Origin: Methanolobus sp. ZRKC5
GTDB lineage: Archaea > Halobacteriota > Methanosarcinia > Methanosarcinales > Methanosarcinaceae
DNA: 64,000 nt
Direction of reading: 5' to 3'
NCBI RefSeq assembly: GCF_038446525.1
Contig: NZ_CP151792.1
Coordinates: 2,852,001-2,916,000, forward strand
How positions within the stretch are numbered: position 1 is the stretch's first letter; each line of letters begins with the position of its first letter. A program made the position numbers and the translations under genes. The notes beneath the pieces are model-generated. The model was not told the DNA's origin and did not search any database. It saw only the letters and a list, made by a program, of their open reading frames with translations. Shown here piece after piece: positions 54,924 to 64,000 of the stretch.

Positions 54924-55769
54924 GTGCTACCTACCGAAAATCTCGCGATTATTTTAGGACTTGCATCTGCCTTATCATGGGGTGCAGGGGATTTTGCAGG
55001 GGGGTATGCTGCCAAACGGACGAGTGCTTACACTGTGGTCCTGGTCACACAGATCATAGGTATTATTATATTCCCAATTCTTGCATTTGTATTTTCAGAG
55101 AGCCTGCCTCCACTGAACAACCTGATGTGGGGTGCTCTTGCAGGATTTTTTGGAGCTGCAGGGTTGATAGCACTATATATGGGTATGGCCAAAGGAAAAA
55201 TAAGTATAGTTGCTACTCTGGCTGCAGTAATAGCGGTGATCATACCTGTAATATATTCAGCTTTAAATGAAGGTATTCCTTCCATTTTTAAAATCACGGG
55301 TTTCATTTTTGCATTTATTGGAATCTGGTCTATTGTTCGTATGAATGCCGGACCCAATTTAAAAGCAAAAGATCTGGAATATTCACTAATTGCGGGTATA
55401 TTATTTGGCTTGTTTTTTATATCCATTGATAATTTCAGTGCCACTGCAATTTACTGGCCATTAACAGTTTCACGAATTTTAGCATTTATCCTGCTCACAG
55501 GATTCATAATGTTAACAAAAACTGCCAATAAACCCACGTCCGATGCAATTCTGGTAGTTATACTTGCAGGATTATTTAATACAGGAGGAGCTGCCTTATT
55601 TGCTCTGGCTTCTGAAGCTGGAAGATTGGATATTGCCACAATTCTCTCATCATTAAGTCCTGCAGTTACAGTATTGTTGGCATGTATATTATTAAAAGAA
55701 CAACTTGCTCCGCGTCAATGGGTAGGAGTTATAGCCGCTTTGTCCGCTATAATCCTTATATCGATCTGA
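54924..55769 (+). CDS. EamA/DMT-family transporter
   Basis: A polytopic membrane protein of about 281 aa with ten predicted helices arranged as two EamA repeats. The first begins LPTENLAIILGLASALSWG and the second runs from about residue 150 (SLIAGILFGLFFISIDNFSA) to the end. It would export small metabolites; the substrate is unknown. The GTG at 54924 with GGAGAT upstream is preferred over a TTG nine codons earlier. It sits between miniature elements A and B-E. Confidence 0.85.
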   Translation: MLPTENLAIILGLASALSWGAGDFAGGYAAKRTSAYTVVLVTQIIGIIIFPILAFVFSESLPPLNNLMWGALAGFFGAAGLIALYMGMAKGKISIVATLAAVIAVIIPVIYSALNEGIPSIFKITGFIFAFIGIWSIVRMNAGPNLKAKDLEYSLIAGILFGLFFISIDNFSATAIYWPLTVSRILAFILLTGFIMLTKTANKPTSDAILVVILAGLFNTGGAALFALASEAGRLDIATILSSLSPAVTVLLACILLKEQLAPRQWVGVIAALSAIILISI

Positions 55770-55880
55770 CAGTCCGCACGTACAAAGCAATAATTAAATA
55801 ATTTTAATGCTAACTTTTTTACATTTCTTTGGTGAGGATGGGCTAGATGATGGAAGAAAAGTAAGGTATGTGCCTCTATA

Positions 55881-55906
55881 TTTTCAAATGAAGATTTCTA
55901 CAGAGC
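55881..55906 (+). repeat. IS5-like terminal fragment
   Basis: CAAATGAAGATTTCTACAGAGC closely matches the end of the IS5-like elements (CAAATGAGGATTTCTACAGAGCC in two parts at 45869 and 62695-62719). It is a solitary end with no transposase, left by an older insertion. Confidence 0.5.
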
Positions 55907-56087
55907 AAATAATTAGGTTCTGTGAAATCCTATAAAAATCAAATATATGAACTGTTATTTGGAAATATCCCACAACTATGTATATTTTTCACATTTTTGC
56001 AAATTGTATTAGCACCCCCAATTTTGACAATGTTTCTTTTCTTGTAACTATTCAGCCTACCACAATTAGCCTATTGATACTAATTTA

Positions 56088-56281
56088 GTAACTATTCAGC
56101 CTGGCACGATTTGCCTATTGGTACTGATTTCATCGAAATAGAGATGTCTACTCACTAACAATCTAACAATCAAAAAAGCAATCAATAGCAACAATCAAAA
56201 TAAATGATCCTAATGAAATTTACGTTTCAACTTTTTGTCAAGATTGTTATTGATAGCGTTTTTATCAGGCTGAATAGTTAC
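56088..56281. mobile_element. Miniature element B (194 bp), inserted in E
   Basis: IS66-type ends at 56088 and 56281. The target duplication CTAATTTA is at 56080-56087; the right copy, CTAATTT, starts at 56282 and is itself split by element C, with its final A recovered at 56693. It belongs to the same subfamily as element A. Confidence 0.9.
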
Positions 56282-56288
56282 CTAATTT

Positions 56289-56684
56289 GTAACTATTCAG
56301 CCTACCACAATTAGCCTATTGATACTGATTTAATCAAAACGGAGATGTTTGCTCACTAACAACCTAAGAATCAAAAAAGCAATCAATGGCAACAATCAAA
56401 ATTAATGATCCTAATAAAATGTAGGTCTCAACTTTTTGTCAAGATTGCTAGTAACTATTCAGCCTACCACAATTAGCCTATTGATACTGATTTAATCAAA
56501 ACGGAGATGTTTGCTCACTAACAACCTAAGAATCAAAAAAGCAATCAATGGCAACAATCAAAATTAATGATCCTAATAAAATGTAGGTCTCAACTTTTTG
56601 TCAAGATTGCTATTGATAGTGTTTTTATCAGGCTGAATAGTTACGATTGCTATTGATAGTGTTTTTATCAGGCTGAATAGTTAC
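56289..56684. mobile_element. Miniature element C (194 bp net), inserted at the B/E junction
   Basis: IS66-type ends at 56289 and 56684, with target duplication CCTAATTT (56281-56288 and 56685-56692). It is interrupted by element D; the two pieces, 162 and 32 bp, add to exactly 194 bp. Confidence 0.9.
56451..56644. mobile_element. Miniature element D (194 bp), youngest, inserted in C
   Basis: IS66-type ends at 56451 and 56644, with target duplication GATTGCTA (56443-56450 and 56645-56652). It belongs to the same subfamily as C and appears identical to it over the compared length. Confidence 0.92.
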
Positions 56685-56998
56685 CCTAATTTAATCAAAA
56701 CGGAGATGTTTGCTCACTAACAACCTAAGAATCAAAAAAGCAATCAATGGCAACAATCAATGGCAACAATCAAAATTAATGATCCTAATAAAATGTAGGT
56801 CTCAACTTTTTGTCAAGATTGCTATTGATAGTGTTTTTATCAGGCTGAATAGTTACCTTTTCTTTACATCACAATGGTAGAATGTATATCAATAGCCTTT
56901 ATTTCATATCACATCTTTTACTATTTATGGTTTATTTTATATAATATAAGTAAATATTTGCTGAATAATATAATCATGTTCGCATTGAGGTTGTTCAA

Positions 56999-59900
56999 AT
57001 GGTTTTGAAAGGATTGCAAATATTGAGATATTCTATCTTATTGTTATTTTTGCTATCGTGTGTAGGTGTTGTATCTTCAACTGGGCTTACACCGGTGGTT
57101 ACTGAATATGGAAAAATCAACGTGTCAGTGGATGGTCTTGGAACTGCAGACACCGGAGTAATCCAGGTTGAAAAACCAGTTAATGCAACTGTAAGGGGAG
57201 CTTATCTTTTGGCAACGGGTACTCCTAGTGCTCAAATCGCAAATGGAACCATTAAATTTGAAGGCAACGGCATTAATTGGGATAGTATTATTTTATCAGA
57301 TCAGAGTTCGAATGATTGGTATAATTATTGGGCGGATGTAACTTCAATTGTCCAGCCAATTGTAGATTCTGCTCCTGCAGGAAGAGTAAATTTCAATATT
57401 GTAGAATCAATTAACTCTGGTCAAATAGATGGAGAAGTTCTTGCAGTAATATTTGATGATCCAAATCAGGCTGAAGACAATACAGTAATACTCTTATTTG
57501 GTGGACAGGACCCTACAGGAGATTCATTTGAAATTGGTTTATCAGATTCAATCAACAAAAGTAATTCTAATTTAGCTATTGACATGGGACTGGCTATATC
57601 CTACAGTTATCAAGGTAGTCAGGTAAGTTTAATAGATGTTAATGGTCAGCGTTTAACATCTTCTGCAGGAGGTCAGGATGATGGAGCAGGTTCTAATGGC
57701 CAGCTTATAACTGTTGGGGGTCTGGATGATAGCAACTCCAACCCTGTAGACCCTTCACTAACTTCTCCTCCTAACACTCGATATGATGATGAACTTTACA
57801 ATCTTCTACCCTTAGTCTCTAACGGGGACACAGATATATCAGTTTTTACGCAGAATCCTTCAAACGACGATAACATCTTCTTTTCATATTTCTTCATGAA
57901 ATCAACCACTGCAATTGTGGGTGAAGGAATAATCCTGTCTCCTTCAAATGCTACAGTTTACAAGAATACTCAGCATACTCTCACAGCAAGCTTACAGGAT
58001 GACAGCGGTGACCCCCTTGCAAATAAAGATGTCACGTTCACGGTAATTTCAGGTCCTCATAATGGAACAACGTTTACCAATACTACAGATTCCAATGGTC
58101 AAACGACATTTTCCTATACGGGAACTTCAGGTGGATTAGATACTGTCAAAGCAACCTTTGTTGGTGACAGTGATGAGACAATTACTTCTAATTTAGTAAA
58201 TGTGGGATGGACATCCCAGTACAGTGCTTTTATTGAGTTCAGTGAAAATGGGAACAGTACATATGCGACATCTCATGGCACTATTGTAAATGTCACAAAT
58301 AGTTCAGCCTATAATCAAAGTCTTCAGTATTCATGGATTCAAAACAGCAGTATAGGTGCAGTTGGATCGTGGACTTCATTCAACAATGGGGATCTTCTTA
58401 CAAAAAATTCAGTAAATGGTGATTGGTATCTTCATATAAAAGCCCTTAATGATGCAAGTAACGTTAATTATTCTATATCAAGTGCATTTAAACTTGATAA
58501 TGAGCTGCCTGTTTACAATTGGGTGCAAAAGATTCTGACTGCAAACACGGGTGAAAATATCACAATAGAGCTCAATGCAACTGACAATATCGAAATTGCT
58601 TTTGGTAATATTAGTGTGGATGGTCAAAATTACGAGATGGTGCAGAATTCATCCAATTATTTATGGAACATTTCCATTCCAGCAAGTAACTCAGGAACAC
58701 TTGTCAGTTCAATAGTTTATAATTGTACCTTTATTGACCTTGCAGGGAATATCAACACAACTGAGGATATCAATATTAATGTATCCATTCTTCCAATTGC
58801 AAATTTTTCAGTTAATGCAACAAGAGGTGTTTCCCCGCTGAGCGTATACTTCCAGGACAATTCATCAGGGCTTGTAGAAAACTGGCATTGGGACTTTGGA
58901 GATGGAAATACTTCCACTGACCAAAATCCAATACATGACTTCGGATCTGGCAATTTCACCGTAAACCTGACCGTATCAAATGGTAACGGAACTTCCATGA
59001 AGTACCTCAACATAAGGGCAGCACAAGACCCAGTTTACTCATTGTCACCGGAAGACAGTGAAATACTCTCTATTTATGGTGATGAGTTTAATTTTAGTGT
59101 AAACACTACTTTATTCTCTAGCTATGAATGGTTCATTGATGGCACTACAATTAATGGATCAGGTGTTGATTTGTATGCTAATCTAATGGACTCATCAAAG
59201 AACTCATACTGCAACATAAACACGAGTCAGTATATAGATCAGAATGATTTCTTCATGGAAGTATACAACGTTTCAGTGAATGTCAGTAATGAGAGCATTG
59301 GAAGAACAGATATTTTCTCATGGGAATGGACTGTTACAAATTCATCTGCAAACGATGAAAATGAAATTGATTTTCTGGTTAACAAAACTCCTGAAATAGT
59401 TGTTTTGGGAAACGAATCAAATGTTCATTTCAATAGTACAGATAATAACAGAACAGATTCTAACAGCATTCCGTTTAGTCTTCAGAATGTTTCATTTAAC
59501 ACTTCAGGTAACACAAGTGGAGTTATGTTAAAAGTGGAGGTAATGAATGTATCTTCATTAAATGAGTCTATGTTAGATTTCCCAATAGATTCTGTTTATC
59601 AATACTTTGACATTGGCTTCAATAATGAAACTCTGGTAAACAATGAAAGTAGTAATCAAACTCTCGAATTCAGGGTTTTGAATGAACTTAACAGTGGCAC
59701 ATTGATCATAAACACCGTTTACCTTAAGCATTGGACCAGTCTGACATGGGAATCTTATACTCCAGAACTTATTGGTAACGATGGAACATATTCTTATTTC
59801 ATTGTCCGGAACATTTCAGGTTTTTCACCATTTGCAGTAGTCTGTGATTATAGTCATTCTTCAGATTCAGTGTCAATTTCGGGAGATAGTCTTCCTGCTT

Positions 59901-60166
59901 ACATAAAGTGGTTGATGTTCCAGGAAAAAGCAGAAGGGCTTGAAGAAACTGAGACTAATGAAATATCTGAAAGTTTTGATGGATATAACCAGCAAACAGA
60001 AACTGGCACTGAAGGTAGTGCCTCTCAAGAAACAGCTAACGTAGAGGTACATAATACAACAGATGATAGTAATTCTGGCTATTTCTATTGGATTATGGGA
60101 ATAGGGCTTGTTCTGATACTTGGAATAGTTGTTACAAAAAAGCAGAAGGGTGGAGGAGGGCTTTAA
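56999..60166 (+). CDS. Large secreted surface protein with Ig-like, PKD and PGF-pre-PGF domains
   Basis: A 1055-aa protein. A signal peptide (about 8-28) precedes an N-terminal beta-rich domain (about 30-300, DUF3344-like, with WYNYWADVTSIVQPIV), a Big-type Ig domain (about 310-400), further Ig-like repeats, a PKD domain (about 600-680, WHWDFGDGNTSTDQ), a PGF-pre-PGF domain (about 790-950, YFIVRNISGFSPFAV), an acidic Glu/Thr-rich spacer and a C-terminal membrane helix (about 1026-1046). From about residue 500 on it is clearly related to the adhesin at 49274-52348 but has a different N-terminal binding domain. Many N-glycosylation sequons are present. Confidence 0.85.
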   Translation: MVLKGLQILRYSILLLFLLSCVGVVSSTGLTPVVTEYGKINVSVDGLGTADTGVIQVEKPVNATVRGAYLLATGTPSAQIANGTIKFEGNGINWDSIILSDQSSNDWYNYWADVTSIVQPIVDSAPAGRVNFNIVESINSGQIDGEVLAVIFDDPNQAEDNTVILLFGGQDPTGDSFEIGLSDSINKSNSNLAIDMGLAISYSYQGSQVSLIDVNGQRLTSSAGGQDDGAGSNGQLITVGGLDDSNSNPVDPSLTSPPNTRYDDELYNLLPLVSNGDTDISVFTQNPSNDDNIFFSYFFMKSTTAIVGEGIILSPSNATVYKNTQHTLTASLQDDSGDPLANKDVTFTVISGPHNGTTFTNTTDSNGQTTFSYTGTSGGLDTVKATFVGDSDETITSNLVNVGWTSQYSAFIEFSENGNSTYATSHGTIVNVTNSSAYNQSLQYSWIQNSSIGAVGSWTSFNNGDLLTKNSVNGDWYLHIKALNDASNVNYSISSAFKLDNELPVYNWVQKILTANTGENITIELNATDNIEIAFGNISVDGQNYEMVQNSSNYLWNISIPASNSGTLVSSIVYNCTFIDLAGNINTTEDININVSILPIANFSVNATRGVSPLSVYFQDNSSGLVENWHWDFGDGNTSTDQNPIHDFGSGNFTVNLTVSNGNGTSMKYLNIRAAQDPVYSLSPEDSEILSIYGDEFNFSVNTTLFSSYEWFIDGTTINGSGVDLYANLMDSSKNSYCNINTSQYIDQNDFFMEVYNVSVNVSNESIGRTDIFSWEWTVTNSSANDENEIDFLVNKTPEIVVLGNESNVHFNSTDNNRTDSNSIPFSLQNVSFNTSGNTSGVMLKVEVMNVSSLNESMLDFPIDSVYQYFDIGFNNETLVNNESSNQTLEFRVLNELNSGTLIINTVYLKHWTSLTWESYTPELIGNDGTYSYFIVRNISGFSPFAVVCDYSHSSDSVSISGDSLPAYIKWLMFQEKAEGLEETETNEISESFDGYNQQTETGTEGSASQETANVEVHNTTDDSNSGYFYWIMGIGLVLILGIVVTKKQKGGGGL

Positions 60167-60258
60167 GCCTTCCATTTATCTTATATTTTTAACTGTGGTG
60201 AACCTACAAGTTCAGTAGTTCTCTAATTTCATCACCTTTGCCTTTTCCTTTAATTGAT

Positions 60259-60447
60259 CTACCTTAAACACTGCACAACTAACTGAATCCTTAGCTTTCT
60301 TCTAAGCCATTCTCCAACAAACAGGATAAATCTATCAAATCTGAATTTGTCCTCATCAATTATCTGAGGGCCTTGTTTTACAATCGTAAAATGCTTTTTC
60401 TGAAGATGGAGCCAAATGTTTCTAAGCATAAATGATATCAATGCGAA
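60259..60447 (-). pseudogene. C-terminal fragment of a different transposase
   Basis: On the minus strand from 60447 the frame reads FALISFMLRNIWLHLQKKHF and ends near 60259 with RRKLRIQLVVQCLR. The FALI-x-F-M-L-R-N-I-W block resembles the end of DDE transposases of the IS4/IS1634 type. It is cut at the 5' junction of intron copy 2, and its upstream part is missing. Confidence 0.5.
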
Positions 60448-60998
60448 AGTGTGACAAGAAGTTACAATATGAATTGCTTAACAGCTATTCCTTCCATTCG
60501 GGATAATCCTACTGTGGGATGCATAGAATGGTAACATCATTGTGTTAAGCTCACAGGACAATGTGGAAAGCAAGGAATTCCAATCCTTGACTATCTGCTA
60601 GGATAAGGAAACTATGAAGAGTATAATGCAAATCATCGTAAGGGTCGTTATGATTGATAAGCGAAATGGAATGATACGCTTAGACCAAAAGGTATGGAAT
60701 CAGGCCATAATGGTTTTTTGCACATTATGGAGAATGGACACAGATTCCCGGCCTATAGATGGCTTCTAAGGTTTCCGTGATTATTCATATTATAGAACTT
60801 GGTAAGTCCCATGTGCTCCTGTAAAAAAAAAAAAAAGGTAGTTAATTCGTGAGAATGAACAATAGCACAGGGGATAAAGGAAACGGTAGAAAGCAAATGG
60901 CAGTCTGTAATGGAGTGCATAGAGGTTCAAAATTTGCCTTGTCCCGAAAGGGAGCAGACTTACCGTAGGTGTTCTATTACATGAAAGGAGGCAAACTT

Positions 60999-62513
60999 AT
61001 GAATGCAAGATACTCGACTACACCATCAGGTGAGAGGCTTGCAGACAATTCAATCCCATTCAAGTGGGAGGACATCGACTGGAAAACAGTCGAAGGGAAC
61101 GTTAATGAGCTGCAAGCCCGAATTGTAAAAGCGGTTAGACAAAAGAAGTGGCATTTAGTTAAACGACTACAATACCTGCTTACCAATTCTTTTCATGCCA
61201 AATTATTGGCAGTAAAGAAAGTAACACAGAACAAAGGTAAAAGAACAGCTGGAATCGATGGAGAAAAATGGACAACATCCAAATCTAAGATGAAAGCCGT
61301 TCTAGAACTGTCTGGTAAGAGCTACAAAGCTAAACCATTGAGAAGAATCTATATTGAGAAACAAGGAAAGAAGAAAAAACGACCATTAAGCATTCCTACA
61401 ATGTACGATAGAGCAATGCAGGCATTATATGCTTTTGCTTTAAGCCCAATAGCAGAAACCACAGCAGACAGAACATCATTTGGATTCCGTAAATATCGAA
61501 GTTCAAAAGATGCAGAAGCTCAATTGTTCGCATGTCTGAGTAAAAGAAACTCTGCTCAATGGATTTTGGAAGGCGACATAAAAGGATGCTTTGATCATAT
61601 AAATCACGAATGGCTCTTGAACAATATTCCTATGGACCGGTCAATACTAAAGCAATTCCTTAAAGCTGGTTTTGTGTATAATAGACATCTGAATCCCACC
61701 AAAGCAGGTACTGCTCAAGGTGGAATAATATCTCCAGTACTGGCAAACATCACATTGGACGGTATGAAAAATGCAATAGCATGCAAATATCATACAAACA
61801 GGAAGGGAACTATTAACAAAAAAAGTTATAATTCCCATAAAGTCAATTTTGTGAGATACGCAGATGACTTTATCGTCACTGCTGATTCAGAGGAAGTGGC
61901 TAAAGATATTGCTGAGGTTATCAGACTATTCTTGAAAGATAGGGGTTTAGAACTATCTCGTGAGAAAACTCTTGTTTCACACATAGACGATGGATTTGAC
62001 TTCTTGGGATGGAATTTCCGGAAATATAATGGTAAACTTCTAACCAAGCCCTCGAACAAATCTATTGAGAATATCACAAAAAGCATTAGCAACGTGATTA
62101 AGAAAGGTAAAGCTCGGTCTCAGAGTTCTCTCATTAAGGAACTCAACCCTATTATCACTGGATGGAGCGAATATCACCGTTCAGTTGTCTCTAAAAATAC
62201 GTTCAGTAAGCTTGATTCCAGATTATGGGATATGCTATGGACGTGGGCTAAAAGGCGGCATCCAGATAAATCACACCACTGGATAGTAGATAGATATTGG
62301 CATAGGGTAGGGTCAAGGAAATGGGTATTCTCCACAGAAGGGCTTAAACTCAAATCTTTTGCACATACAAAGATTGTAAGACATCCACGCATAAAAATGG
62401 ATAAGAACCCATATGTAGACAAAGAATACTTTAAATGGAGAATAAGCTATCTGAGAAAACAGAAACTAGTGGCGTCGAAGCAAAATATCATGGAAAGTCT
62501 AACAACTGCCTGA
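60999..62513 (+). CDS. ltrA: Group II intron reverse transcriptase/maturase, copy 2
   Basis: A 504-aa intron-encoded protein, identical in sequence to the product of 46075-47589. RT active site [10 protein letters not shown], maturase domain present, no HNH endonuclease. GGAGG precedes the ATG at 60999 by seven bases. Confidence 0.92.
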   Translation: MNARYSTTPSGERLADNSIPFKWEDIDWKTVEGNVNELQARIVKAVRQKKWHLVKRLQYLLTNSFHAKLLAVKKVTQNKGKRTAGIDGEKWTTSKSKMKAVLELSGKSYKAKPLRRIYIEKQGKKKKRPLSIPTMYDRAMQALYAFALSPIAETTADRTSFGFRKYRSSKDAEAQLFACLSKRNSAQWILEGDIKGCFDHINHEWLLNNIPMDRSILKQFLKAGFVYNRHLNPTKAGTAQGGIISPVLANITLDGMKNAIACKYHTNRKGTINKKSYNSHKVNFVRYADDFIVTADSEEVAKDIAEVIRLFLKDRGLELSREKTLVSHIDDGFDFLGWNFRKYNGKLLTKPSNKSIENITKSISNVIKKGKARSQSSLIKELNPIITGWSEYHRSVVSKNTFSKLDSRLWDMLWTWAKRRHPDKSHHWIVDRYWHRVGSRKWVFSTEGLKLKSFAHTKIVRHPRIKMDKNPYVDKEYFKWRISYLRKQKLVASKQNIMESLTTA

Positions 62514-62537
62514 TACTTAAAGGGTTATAGAATGCTT

Positions 62538-62571
62538 GAGCCGTATGAAGAGAAATTTTCACGTACGGTTC
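62538..62571 (+). ncRNA. Group II intron domain V, copy 2
   Basis: The 34-nt catalytic hairpin, GAGCCGTATG paired with CGTACGGTTC, as in copy 1. The intron ends 41 bases further on, after the domain VI-like stem. Confidence 0.85.
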
Positions 62572-62612
62572 TTAGAAGAGGGAGGGCGAGTAATCGCTCT
62601 TTCTTATTCGAC

Positions 62613-62719
62613 AGGTATTGGAATCAACTGAAAGAAGTCAAATTCAAGCTACTTGTGCATAACCTTGACAGGTATGTCAAGGTTATACTTGTTGTCAAAA
62701 TGAGGATTTCTACAGAGCC
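62613..62719 (+). pseudogene. 3' exon remnant of an IS5-family transposase
   Basis: Directly after the intron the sequence reads [20 protein letters not shown] and ends in the terminal repeat TTTCTACAGAGCC (to 62719). It is homologous to exon 2 of the split transposase at 45847-45975 but differs at several bases, so it comes from another copy of the IS. No matching first exon lies upstream. Confidence 0.75.
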
Positions 62720-63359
62720 GAAAGAAGGAAAATGGATAAATTAAATCGACGAAATAACGAAATTAATGCAATATATTTATCTCTCAAATACCCAACTAAA
62801 TTAATTTTTGCCCTTACCCAGTACCTTGGTCGAAAAATCCTATGTTTGAGGGATCTATTTTTCGTCAGTTTCTCCTTCTTTTTTGGTGGCGGCCCATAAC
62901 GAAATACTTTTCTAACCTCTTTGTGTAGTATCAGATGAGATAGGTTCGACTGAACCTTGTAGATAAGGAACGAATGTGACTGGTATATTGGTGCGTTGGA
63001 GTGAGTGAAGTTGAGTCTGTAGTATAATTGCCTGGTTGAAATAGACGTAATAAGTATTGGATTAAAACGAAACGTGTGAGATAATATTTTAAATATAATA
63101 TTAAACTAATATTTGATTTTGAGGAAACACTCTTTAAATGGTTTGCTATTGTGGCACATGGTAACAAGGATAAAATATAAAACAAGGCAGCCGTAAATTA
63201 TATTTGTACATGTATATTTAATAGTGAGTACATAAATTAATAATTTAGACTGAATTTTAATGAATTTGTGACCATACTATTAAATTATATGCACATAATT
63301 GAGATTTTCATGACATAACAGTTTAAACGATGTACACACAGTCCTCTCATTAGATTGTG
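62720..63359. other. Gene-free stretch of 640 bp
   Basis: No convincing coding region on either strand. It has AT-rich stretches near 63080-63300 with TATA-like sequences that may contain the promoter of the following gene. No repeats or tRNA were recognised. Confidence 0.4.
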
Positions 63360-64000
63360 ATGGGGCATATTCAAAAACGTCGGATACTTGTAGGAACAAT
63401 TTGTTTAATCTTGCTCCTGTTTACCATTCATACAACAGTAGCCAATAGCAATGATATTTCCACTGATATCGTATCCAGTTACAAATTACTTCCTGAAGAA
63501 GGGATTGTGAAAGTTTCCAAAGATATCACATTTTTTAATAACAACACTGATACAAAATACTGGAGAGGCTACTACTCCAACTACAATTATTATCTGCCGG
63601 AAGGGGCAATGAATATAAAAGCCCGCGACAATGAAAATCCAATTGTTTTCAAGATATCTCCTGACGGTTATTATGTGTTCAATTTCAACCAGAAGGTCTG
63701 GTATGAGGAAAATTACACATTCAATATAGATTATGAACTTGAGATAAACAGGAATACGGCTGTTTTTTCCTTAAACGAATATGGAGACAACATAGAGGTC
63801 ACACTTGAAGTGCCATCGGATTTTGATACGCAAATAGGTAGAGATGATTACAAAATAGAAGATAAAAAATATTCAAGTGTGTATATATTCGAGAAAGGGC
63901 AAAAATGGGACAAGTCCTGCATTGTCAATTCCGTAAGAGTATCGCCACGTCTGACATTAAAAGATACAGCTCATCTTACAGAAAGAGATGTGGATGTAGA
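63360..64000 (+). CDS. Secreted protein of unknown function, N-terminal part (runs off the edge)
   Basis: Open from the ATG at 63360 to the window end (213 codons). A signal sequence (MGHIQKRRILVGTICLILLL, then FTIHTTVANS) is followed by a beta-rich extracellular region (TDIVSSYKLLPEEGIVKVSK, YYLPEGAMNIKARDNENP). No strong ribosome binding site is seen. The family is not recognised; the pattern of short strands resembles N-terminal regions of archaeal surface proteins that carry transglutaminase or membrane domains later, but that cannot be tested here. Confidence 0.7.
   Translation, partial: MGHIQKRRILVGTICLILLLFTIHTTVANSNDISTDIVSSYKLLPEEGIVKVSKDITFFNNNTDTKYWRGYYSNYNYYLPEGAMNIKARDNENPIVFKISPDGYYVFNFNQKVWYEENYTFNIDYELEINRNTAVFSLNEYGDNIEVTLEVPSDFDTQIGRDDYKIEDKKYSSVYIFEKGQKWDKSCIVNSVRVSPRLTLKDTAHLTERDVDV

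Larger units (their letters stand above)
56044..56856. mobile_element. Miniature element E, oldest of a four-level nest
   Basis: It begins with GTAACTATTCAGCCT at 56044 and ends with the complement at 56856. The target duplication is CTTTTCTT (56036-56043 and 56857-56864). After removing nested elements B and C (which contains D) and their duplications it is 207 bp: the standard 194 bp plus a 13-bp internal duplication (GGCAACAATCAAT) near 56750. Confidence 0.88.
60449..62612 (+). mobile_element. Group II intron, copy 2 (inverted relative to copy 1)
   Basis: 2164 bp from GTGTGAC to TTATTCGAC, the same length as copy 1 with an identical encoded protein. The upstream junction (GATATCAATGCGAAA) resembles that of copy 1 (GATATCAGGGCTAAA) over the likely intron-binding site, but it belongs to a different transposase fragment in antisense. 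The downstream flank is the 3' end of the IS5-like element. Confidence 0.9.

Noticed and set aside
56044-56856. CRISPR array because of repeated blocks
   Set aside because: The repeats are full 194-bp elements with inverted ends and target duplications, not short repeats with unique spacers.
62532-62744. 70-aa protein after the maturase (and its 69-aa counterpart at 45847-46056)
   Set aside because: Its first half is translation of the intron's catalytic domains V and VI and its second half the transposase exon; there is no independent gene.
62931-63185. 84-aa minus-strand ORF in the gap near the right end
   Set aside because: No ribosome binding site, no recognisable family, low-complexity composition.

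Overview
The window comes from a methanogenic archaeon, most likely a methylotrophic member of the Methanosarcinaceae (Methanolobus/Methanococcoides-like). This rests on the gene content: CooC, GatD, a non-discriminating-type archaeal AspRS, a membrane pyrophosphatase, PGF-pre-PGF surface proteins, archaeal TATA-like promoters and AGGTGA-type ribosome binding sites, with moderately low GC. The genus is an inference from recognised families, not from a database match.

Positions 1-29,837 are mostly ordinary chromosome. They hold the 5' end of aconitase, a proton-type membrane pyrophosphatase followed by an exactly duplicated terminator, an Ncs6-like tRNA thiolase, tRNA-Glu, a complete IS66 element with 8-bp target duplications, a twice-frameshifted TctA-like transporter, a cupin, CooC, a CDF transporter, aroC, dapL, a PAS histidine kinase, a lipoprotein acetolactate decarboxylase, CheW, a sensor fragment framed by 265-bp direct repeats, argH-gatD, aspS-rpiA, and a split MgtE magnesium transporter with a PhoU/RCK partner.

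At 29,838 a tRNA-Val gene marks the start of an island. Its last 45 bases recur exactly at 45,635-45,679 and 53,339-53,383, and 20 bases recur at 53,505-53,524. The integrase gene runs antisense through this repeat. Joining the piece next to the tRNA (30,207-29,915), one copy of the 45-bp core, and the piece at the far end (45,634-44,707) gives a continuous 421-aa ORF. This is the layout of an SSV-type integrase split by integration, and it defines a 15.8-kb element. The element carries a complete type I restriction-modification operon (hsdR-hsdS-hsdM), a GNAT-like protein with two small genes, a primase-polymerase/SF3-helicase replication protein, an AbrB-like regulator, a decayed TrlF-type ATPase module, and an ATPase/HNH pair resembling Septu defence.

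Positions 45,680-62,719 are an accretion zone. A second integrase spans two repeat cores, and two related large surface proteins face opposite ways. An IS5-like transposase gene is interrupted by a group II intron whose predicted removal restores the frame. A second copy of the intron, inverted and of identical length with an identical encoded protein, lies 12 kb away. There are five miniature elements that share the terminal repeat of the IS66 copy; four of them are nested inside one another, each with its own 8-bp target duplication. The last 640 bases begin a secreted protein that runs off the edge.
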